A DNA stretch of 64,000 nt, taken from NCBI RefSeq assembly GCF_013408335.1, contig NZ_JACBZR010000003.1:19151-83150 (forward strand), read 5' to 3'. Numbering within the stretch: the first letter of the stretch is position 1; each line of letters opens with the position of its first letter. Made by a program: the position numbers and the translations under genes. Below, in pieces: positions 57,255 to 64,000 of this stretch. The DNA is from Nocardioides panzhihuensis (GTDB lineage: Bacteria > Actinomycetota > Actinomycetes > Propionibacteriales > Nocardioidaceae). The notes beneath the pieces are model-generated. The model had not been told where the DNA came from. It did no database searches and saw only the letters and a program-made list of their open reading frames with translations.

Positions 57255-57462
57255 AGCCGTACCAGCCGTACCAGCCGTACCAACGGCGTGTTTCGGCTGG
57301 TCAGGTGCGGATTTTGGGTGGTACGGCTTTGGTACGGCTGGTACGGCTTGGGATTTCTGGTACGGCTTTGGTACGGCTCGATTTCCCAAGCCGTACCACT
57401 CGGAATCGTGGCCTGACCTCGGAAAACAGGGTCTTGGTACGGCTGGTACGGCTGGTACGGCT
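57255..57462. repeat. Iteron array 15 (copy D, unit 1)
   Basis: Twelve 9-mers arranged as in 741-948. Confidence 0.85.
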
Positions 57463-57502
57463 TGGGGCCCTCGACGTGTCGCCGGTCGGGTGGGGTGGGT
57501 GG

Positions 57503-58370
57503 TCATCGACGGGCCTCCGGGTCGCAGGTCGGGTGTGTGCGGGTGCCGTCGTCGATCGCGAGAGGTTGGCGGCAGATGAGGCAGGTTGGGGCGGGTGCGC
57601 AGTAGCGGGCCCAGGCGTCGGCGAACGCGGCACGCTGGTAGCCCTTGGCTTGTCCGGTGTCGAACCGGATCGTGTCGGATCGGATGTCGAAGTCGCGCAG
57701 CAGGAAACCGAGTTTCATCGCGGTCAGACCTTGCAGCGGGTTGGAGTAGGTCGCCCACGGTGCCTCGGGGTCGTCCTTGAGCCGGTCGAGCAGGACCGAG
57801 GTGGGCAGCGCTTCGGCGTCACCGAACGCGGTACGGCAGTCGGTCAGCAGTCGGGTTTGCAGGGTGGTCTGTGCGTTGGCGTCGCGGGTCTCGGTGAGGG
57901 TGACGCAGGCTTCGCGGCCGATCTCGGGCCAGTCGCCTCCGGCAAGGTCGGCGATCGCGAGCAGAGGTTCCCAGGTGTCGGCGGCGCGGTCCTCGACCGG
58001 CATGTCCGGGGTGGCGGTGCCGAGGTGGTCATGATGCGCGACCACCCACTGGTTCAGCCGCTTTCGGAGGTTGTCCAGCGCTGGACCATCACGGCGAGTC
58101 CGGTACGGCGCGACGGACTCACCAGGCGCGCGACGACGCATCCGGATAACGACGGCGCGGTCCTCGATGGTGTCCGGCATCGCACCGATCCCAGCGAGGG
58201 CGGCCATGGCGAATGTCTGGATGCGCTCGACGCTCGAGTTAGCGGCGTTGTAGCGCAGCGCGGGCCGGTTGCGCTGGTGTCCGGCGTTGAGCAGGCCGCG
58301 TAGGTCTTCGTTCTCGCCTGCCTTGGGTCCGAAGATGGTGTCGGCCTCGTCGAGCAGGATCGTGGGCGGG
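57503..58370 (-). pseudogene. 5'-truncated DUF3631 gene, copy D, unit 1
   Basis: It keeps residues 122-409 (Walker B, sensor, C-terminal domain and zinc knuckle) and loses Walker A and the start. The upstream int fragment is in another frame. An internal ATG at 58207 could give a 234-residue C-terminal protein that might still bind the iterons. Confidence 0.9.
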
Positions 58371-59148
58371 CCGCGAGCGGCACGAATCGGGACTTCCCGG
58401 ACTTGGTTGTCTTGGCTTCGCCTCCCTCGGGTGCTGCGCGTCGAACGTAGATGCCCGGCATGGGGTCGAATACGACGTCGCTCACTCGAACCTCACGCAG
58501 CTCCGACCAGCGGAGCCCGGTCCATCCCGCGACCAGCAGGATGTCCGAGAGTCGGGCGAGGTCGCGTGTTCGCTCTGCTGCTCGAATCAGACTGACGGAG
58601 TCCCTCGATGCGAGGTGGGCGGCATCGAGGACGAAGGTCTCTAGCTCGGTCTCGCTGAAGGGGTGCATCTCGGTGGCTACCTCACTTGCTTTGGGTACTC
58701 GGGTTGGTGTGACGGGGTTGTGCTGGACCATGCGTTCTCGGACTGCCCATGCGAAGAACGAAGACAGTGACGCCCGGTAGCGCTTGACCGACTTCTCGGC
58801 GAGGCCTCGGCGGCGGAGCGCGACCAGCGCGCGGGAGACCTCGCGTTCGGTCACACTGCCGATCTGCAGGGCTGACAGCGCGGGCGGTGTTAGGCGCGGG
58901 AGCGCGGCATCTGCGGTGTACGTCTTGGGGGCGACGGTCGCCTTGCGCTCATCGAGCCACATCGGCAAGGCCTTGCGGACGGTGATCTGTCCGGCGCGGC
59001 GGTCGAACCCACCCGCGAGCGCGGCACGCTCGCGGGTGAGCCAGTCGACAGCCTCGCGGCGGGTGTCGAACATCTTTGTGCCGATGTCGACCCGACCTTG
59101 CTTCAGTCGCGCTTGCCAGCGACCGTTCGTCATCTTCCGGACGTTCAC
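58371..59148 (-). pseudogene. 3'-truncated integrase, copy D, first
   Basis: Residues 1-259 of int (R213 and K252 kept; H309, R312, H335 and Y344 lost). The frame runs on for 105 unrelated residues across the DUF3631 remnant to 58054, giving a 364-residue open frame. No catalytic activity is expected; DNA binding is possible. Confidence 0.9.
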
Positions 59149-59384
59149 GCGGCCACCTCCTCAAGCCAGGCGAGCACGTCGCTACGGCGATAGCGGGGCG
59201 AGTCAGGAGAGAGCCAGTAGACGCGAGGTCCCTTGCCGGTTGCCCGCCAGCGGCAGAGCGTCGACGGCGTCACCTTGAGCGCTTCGGCGACCTCGCGCGA
59301 TGTCCAGAGGATCGGCAGCACATCGTTCGGGTCGTTGGCTGATCCCGCGACGGCCAGGTGATCGCGGCGGCTGATCTTGCTCAT
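59145..59384 (-). CDS. xis: Excisionase, copy D, second
   Basis: Intact, coupled to a truncated int by the usual GTGA overlap. Confidence 0.92.
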   Translation of the reverse strand: MSKISRRDHLAVAGSANDPNDVLPILWTSREVAEALKVTPSTLCRWRATGKGPRVYWLSPDSPRYRRSDVLAWLEEVAA

Positions 59385-59428
59385 CAGTGGGCCTCCTTGG
59401 CGCTCGTGTTGTGGGTTGAGGTGGGGTG

Positions 59429-59636
59429 AGCCGTACCAGCCGTACCAGCCGTACCAACGGCGTGTTTCGGCTGGTCAGGTGCGGATTTTGGGTGGTACGG
59501 CTTTGGTACGGCTGGTACGGCTTGGGATTTCTGGTACGGCTTTGGTACGGCTCGATTTCCCAAGCCGTACCACTCGGAATCGTGGCCTGACCTCGGAAAA
59601 CAGGGTCTTGGTACGGCTGGTACGGCTGGTACGGCT
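59429..59636. repeat. Iteron array 16 (copy D, unit 2)
   Basis: Twelve 9-mers arranged as in 741-948. Confidence 0.85.
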
Positions 59637-59676
59637 TGGGGCCCTCGACGTGTCGCCGGTCGGGTGGGGTGGGTGG

Positions 59677-60544
59677 TCATCGACGGGCCTCCGGGTCGCA
59701 GGTCGGGTGTGTGCGGGTGCCGTCGTCGATCGCGAGAGGTTGGCGGCAGATGAGGCAGGTTGGGGCGGGTGCGCAGTAGCGGGCCCAGGCGTCGGCGAAC
59801 GCGGCACGCTGGTAGCCCTTGGCTTGTCCGGTGTCGAACCGGATCGTGTCGGATCGGATGTCGAAGTCGCGCAGCAGGAAACCGAGTTTCATCGCGGTCA
59901 GACCTTGCAGCGGGTTGGAGTAGGTCGCCCACGGTGCCTCGGGGTCGTCCTTGAGCCGGTCGAGCAGGACCGAGGTGGGCAGCGCTTCGGCGTCACCGAA
60001 CGCGGTACGGCAGTCGGTCAGCAGTCGGGTTTGCAGGGTGGTCTGTGCGTTGGCGTCGCGGGTCTCGGTGAGGGTGACGCAGGCTTCGCGGCCGATCTCG
60101 GGCCAGTCGCCTCCGGCAAGGTCGGCGATCGCGAGCAGAGGTTCCCAGGTGTCGGCGGCGCGGTCCTCGACCGGCATGTCCGGGGTGGCGGTGCCGAGGT
60201 GGTCATGATGCGCGACCACCCACTGGTTCAGCCGCTTTCGGAGGTTGTCCAGCGCTGGACCATCACGGCGAGTCCGGTACGGCGCGACGGACTCACCAGG
60301 CGCGCGACGACGCATCCGGATAACGACGGCGCGGTCCTCGATGGTGTCCGGCATCGCACCGATCCCAGCGAGGGCGGCCATGGCGAATGTCTGGATGCGC
60401 TCGACGCTCGAGTTAGCGGCGTTGTAGCGCAGCGCGGGCCGGTTGCGCTGGTGTCCGGCGTTGAGCAGGCCGCGTAGGTCTTCGTTCTCGCCTGCCTTGG
60501 GTCCGAAGATGGTGTCGGCCTCGTCGAGCAGGATCGTGGGCGGG
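59677..60544 (-). pseudogene. 5'-truncated DUF3631 gene, copy D, unit 2
   Basis: Same as 57503-58370, with an internal ATG at 60381. Confidence 0.9.
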
Positions 60545-61322
60545 CCGCGAGCGGCACGAATCGGGACTTCCCGGACTTGGTTGTCTTGGCTTCGCCTCCC
60601 TCGGGTGCTGCGCGTCGAACGTAGATGCCCGGCATGGGGTCGAATACGACGTCGCTCACTCGAACCTCACGCAGCTCCGACCAGCGGAGCCCGGTCCATC
60701 CCGCGACCAGCAGGATGTCCGAGAGTCGGGCGAGGTCGCGTGTTCGCTCTGCTGCTCGAATCAGACTGACGGAGTCCCTCGATGCGAGGTGGGCGGCATC
60801 GAGGACGAAGGTCTCTAGCTCGGTCTCGCTGAAGGGGTGCATCTCGGTGGCTACCTCACTTGCTTTGGGTACTCGGGTTGGTGTGACGGGGTTGTGCTGG
60901 ACCATGCGTTCTCGGACTGCCCATGCGAAGAACGAAGACAGTGACGCCCGGTAGCGCTTGACCGACTTCTCGGCGAGGCCTCGGCGGCGGAGCGCGACCA
61001 GCGCGCGGGAGACCTCGCGTTCGGTCACACTGCCGATCTGCAGGGCTGACAGCGCGGGCGGTGTTAGGCGCGGGAGCGCGGCATCTGCGGTGTACGTCTT
61101 GGGGGCGACGGTCGCCTTGCGCTCATCGAGCCACATCGGCAAGGCCTTGCGGACGGTGATCTGTCCGGCGCGGCGGTCGAACCCACCCGCGAGCGCGGCA
61201 CGCTCGCGGGTGAGCCAGTCGACAGCCTCGCGGCGGGTGTCGAACATCTTTGTGCCGATGTCGACCCGACCTTGCTTCAGTCGCGCTTGCCAGCGACCGT
61301 TCGTCATCTTCCGGACGTTCAC
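60545..61322 (-). pseudogene. 3'-truncated integrase, copy D, second
   Basis: Same as 58371-59148. The open frame continues to 60228. Confidence 0.9.
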
Positions 61323-61558
61323 GCGGCCACCTCCTCAAGCCAGGCGAGCACGTCGCTACGGCGATAGCGGGGCGAGTCAGGAGAGAGCCAGTAGACGCGA
61401 GGTCCCTTGCCGGTTGCCCGCCAGCGGCAGAGCGTCGACGGCGTCACCTTGAGCGCTTCGGCGACCTCGCGCGATGTCCAGAGGATCGGCAGCACATCGT
61501 TCGGGTCGTTGGCTGATCCCGCGACGGCCAGGTGATCGCGGCGGCTGATCTTGCTCAT
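61319..61558 (-). CDS. xis: Excisionase, copy D, third
   Basis: Intact. This is the third xis gene of copy D. Confidence 0.92.
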   Translation of the reverse strand: MSKISRRDHLAVAGSANDPNDVLPILWTSREVAEALKVTPSTLCRWRATGKGPRVYWLSPDSPRYRRSDVLAWLEEVAA

Positions 61559-61602
61559 CAGTGGGCCTCCTTGGCGCTCGTGTTGTGGGTTGAGGTGGGG
61601 TG

Positions 61603-61810
61603 AGCCGTACCAGCCGTACCAGCCGTACCAACGGCGTGTTTCGGCTGGTCAGGTGCGGATTTTGGGTGGTACGGCTTTGGTACGGCTGGTACGGCTTGGG
61701 ATTTCTGGTACGGCTTTGGTACGGCTCGATTTCCCAAGCCGTACCACTCGGAATCGTGGCCTGACCTCGGAAAACAGGGTCTTGGTACGGCTGGTACGGC
61801 TGGTACGGCT
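61603..61810. repeat. Iteron array 17 (copy D, unit 3)
   Basis: Twelve 9-mers arranged as in 741-948. Confidence 0.85.
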
Positions 61811-61850
61811 TGGGGCCCTCGACGTGTCGCCGGTCGGGTGGGGTGGGTGG

Positions 61851-63080
61851 TCATCGACGGGCCTCCGGGTCGCAGGTCGGGTGTGTGCGGGTGCCGTCGT
61901 CGATCGCGAGAGGTTGGCGGCAGATGAGGCAGGTTGGGGCGGGTGCGCAGTAGCGGGCCCAGGCGTCGGCGAACGCGGCACGCTGGTAGCCCTTGGCTTG
62001 TCCGGTGTCGAACCGGATCGTGTCGGATCGGATGTCGAAGTCGCGCAGCAGGAAACCGAGTTTCATCGCGGTCAGACCTTGCAGCGGGTTGGAGTAGGTC
62101 GCCCACGGTGCCTCGGGGTCGTCCTTGAGCCGGTCGAGCAGGACCGAGGTGGGCAGCGCTTCGGCGTCACCGAACGCGGTACGGCAGTCGGTCAGCAGTC
62201 GGGTTTGCAGGGTGGTCTGTGCGTTGGCGTCGCGGGTCTCGGTGAGGGTGACGCAGGCTTCGCGGCCGATCTCGGGCCAGTCGCCTCCGGCAAGGTCGGC
62301 GATCGCGAGCAGAGGTTCCCAGGTGTCGGCGGCGCGGTCCTCGACCGGCATGTCCGGGGTGGCGGTGCCGAGGTGGTCATGATGCGCGACCACCCACTGG
62401 TTCAGCCGCTTTCGGAGGTTGTCCAGCGCTGGACCATCACGGCGAGTCCGGTACGGCGCGACGGACTCACCAGGCGCGCGACGACGCATCCGGATAACGA
62501 CGGCGCGGTCCTCGATGGTGTCCGGCATCGCACCGATCCCAGCGAGGGCGGCCATGGCGAATGTCTGGATGCGCTCGACGCTCGAGTTAGCGGCGTTGTA
62601 GCGCAGCGCGGGCCGGTTGCGCTGGTGTCCGGCGTTGAGCAGGCCGCGTAGGTCTTCGTTCTCGCCTGCCTTGGGTCCGAAGATGGTGTCGGCCTCGTCG
62701 AGCAGGATCGTGGGCGGGTTCTTCGTCTTCATCCCGATGGAGCGGTAAACGGCGCTGGGTGAGGCGTTGACGGTGAGCAGCGGGTCATGGCAGGTCGCCT
62801 CGGCCAGGTCGAGCAGCCGCGACTTGCCGCATCGTTTCTCCGGGGCACGGATCACCAGGCGGGGCGCGTGGGCCCACACGGGTACGGCGTGGGTGGCGGC
62901 GATCCAGAGAACGACCCCGGTCATGGCGTGAGCATCGGGGAGGATGACGTACTTCCCGATCGCATCGCGAACCTCGTTGAGCAGCAGCTCTCCCGCGTTG
63001 GGCGCGAAGTCGGCCGGGGTGAGCCTTTCCTCACCCGGGCTGACCGTGACGTTCTCGGCGGTGGTGGTGTCGTCGGCCAT
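61851..63080 (-). CDS. DUF3631-type ATPase (copy D, complete)
   Basis: The only complete DUF3631 gene of copy D inside the window, in native position behind Prim-Pol. Confidence 0.86.
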   Translation of the reverse strand: MADDTTTAENVTVSPGEERLTPADFAPNAGELLLNEVRDAIGKYVILPDAHAMTGVVLWIAATHAVPVWAHAPRLVIRAPEKRCGKSRLLDLAEATCHDPLLTVNASPSAVYRSIGMKTKNPPTILLDEADTIFGPKAGENEDLRGLLNAGHQRNRPALRYNAANSSVERIQTFAMAALAGIGAMPDTIEDRAVVIRMRRRAPGESVAPYRTRRDGPALDNLRKRLNQWVVAHHDHLGTATPDMPVEDRAADTWEPLLAIADLAGGDWPEIGREACVTLTETRDANAQTTLQTRLLTDCRTAFGDAEALPTSVLLDRLKDDPEAPWATYSNPLQGLTAMKLGFLLRDFDIRSDTIRFDTGQAKGYQRAAFADAWARYCAPAPTCLICRQPLAIDDGTRTHPTCDPEARR

Positions 63081-63148
63081 GGGTTGTTCCTCCGGGTTGG
63101 GTTCCGAGTTGGGCGTTGTCTGGTCGTCTCGTTGGTCGAAGGCGTGGG

Positions 63149-64000
63149 TCATGCGGCGCTCCGGGTCGCGGCGCGGCGGAAGCCGGACAGGATCGTGTTC
63201 TCGGCCTCGTAGGCGGTGTAGGCGCGAGCGGCGATGTGCCCAGCGGCAGCGACCAACAGCCGGTCGAGCGCGGAGTGTTCGGTGATCAGGTCGCGTGCAA
63301 CCAACTTTCCGACTGTGGCGGCCGCGACGAAGAGCGCGGCGTTTCGGCCGCCCTTGGTCGCGTCCAGCAGACCCGCGACGCCGTTTGCGTGGTCGCCGTT
63401 GATCGCGATGTCGAAGACGCGGTTTACGTACGCGTCCGGGTCGCGCAGTGGCTCGCCGGACCCGATCGGCTGTAGTGGTCGGGCCTGTGTCCTAGAACCG
63501 TCCTGAGAGCGGTTCTGTGACGTGCGGGTGGCGGGTCGGCGGTCGTGGGTGAGGAGGTCGAGCAGGAACATCGGGAGCGGTGCGGCCGGGCGGTCGTCGA
63601 TGATGTCGTACGCGCTAGCTCCGATGCTGGTTGGCGGTGCGGCGACGTATCCGCCGTGGGCGCGGGTGTCGATCAACCAGCCGATCTTTCCGGCTGTGTT
63701 GCCGTAGGCCACATCGGCCGGCGCAGCGTAGTAGAGGTGGGTTCCTCCGGAGACGGTGCGCACGGTGTAGGTCGGGGTGATGGTGCCGCCGTGGACTCCG
63801 GCGAGGTGGTCGAGCACGTCGGCGCCAGTGGTGATCTCGAACGACTTCCACGGTTCGGGGATCTCGGTTCCGGGCTTGTGGGTGTCGAGGTCGACCACGA
63901 CCAGGCGGGAGGGCCCACAGGCGATCCCGACTCCGTAGGCGGGGTTGCTGGACCATGCTTTGGTGATCTTGTCGGCGCGGATGGTGGCGCGTTGCTCCCA
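63149..64000 (-). CDS. Prim-Pol, copy D (N-terminus outside window)
   Basis: Residues from about 59 to 342 are present and match 18351-19379. The start would be at about 64177, beyond the window. Confidence 0.9.
   Translation of the reverse strand, partial: WEQRATIRADKITKAWSSNPAYGVGIACGPSRLVVVDLDTHKPGTEIPEPWKSFEITTGADVLDHLAGVHGGTITPTYTVRTVSGGTHLYYAAPADVAYGNTAGKIGWLIDTRAHGGYVAAPPTSIGASAYDIIDDRPAAPLPMFLLDLLTHDRRPATRTSQNRSQDGSRTQARPLQPIGSGEPLRDPDAYVNRVFDIAINGDHANGVAGLLDATKGGRNAALFVAAATVGKLVARDLITEHSALDRLLVAAAGHIAARAYTAYEAENTILSGFRRAATRSAA

Larger units (their letters stand above)
56197..62718. repeat. Three tandem 2,174-bp int-xis-iteron-rep units (type III, copy D)
   Basis: The units are 56197-58370, 58371-60544 and 60545-62718. 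The junction joins the DUF3631 gene just upstream of its Walker B codons (ending gtgggcggg) to int codon 259 (starting ccgcgagcgg). The duplication therefore multiplies intact xis and the iterons, but leaves int and DUF3631 truncated at each internal junction. Confidence 0.95.
55742..64000. mobile_element. AICE-like element, copy D (right end outside window)
   Basis: The left part of a fourth element: att, terminator, intact int and xis, then two extra 2,174-bp units made of iterons, 5'-truncated DUF3631, 3'-truncated int and intact xis, then an intact rep region. The window ends inside Prim-Pol. The Prim-Pol spacing from copy C (16,209 bp) minus 4,348 bp again gives 11,861 bp. Confidence 0.85.

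Overview
The window is G+C-rich actinobacterial-type DNA made entirely of one mobile element repeated head to tail. No chromosomal gene is visible. The element looks like an actinomycete integrative and conjugative element (AICE). It has a tyrosine integrase and excisionase next to the 3' half of a tRNA-Ala, a Prim-Pol plus DUF3631-type replication pair with an iteron array, an FtsK/TraB-like DNA translocase with small Spd-like partners, and a GntR-type regulator facing the transfer operon. The host genus cannot be named from the sequence.

Basic element, read left to right from one att core to the next: att core (tRNA-Ala(CGC) 3' half), terminator, int (-), xis (-), iteron array, DUF3631 helicase-like gene (-), Prim-Pol (-), a 97-residue ORF (-), a four-helix membrane protein with a zinc knuckle and HTH (-), a GTAGC pentamer cluster, FtsK/TraB (-), eight small genes (-), a palindromic operator, GntR-kinase fusion (+), guanylate-kinase-like protein (+), next att core. 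The minus-strand genes are tightly packed, many overlapping by 1 to 4 bases, so they probably form long operons for transfer, replication and then excision/integration.

Layout: (A) 1-27152, the end of an element whose replication region is amplified as at least nine tandem 2,008-bp units (1-18722), followed by one complete transfer/regulation module. (B) 27153-40636, a full element with one extra 1,622/1,623-bp rep unit. (C) 40637-55741, a full element with two extra 1,622-bp rep units. (D) 55742-64000, the start of an element with two extra 2,174-bp units that fuse int to the DUF3631 gene. Subtracting the extra units from the three spacings (13,484, 15,105 and 16,209 bp) gives exactly 11,861 bp each time, which is the monomer length.

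The three amplification types have different endpoints, but all contain the iteron array, the start of xis and the C-terminal 288 codons of the DUF3631 gene. The window therefore holds 17 iteron arrays and 15 complete DUF3631 genes against only three FtsK genes. The main point of interest is repeated, independent, direct-repeat amplification of a replication origin/helicase cassette inside a concatenated AICE, with junctions that look like template switches. Whether this is real genome structure or an assembly product of a multicopy replicating element needs raw long reads.
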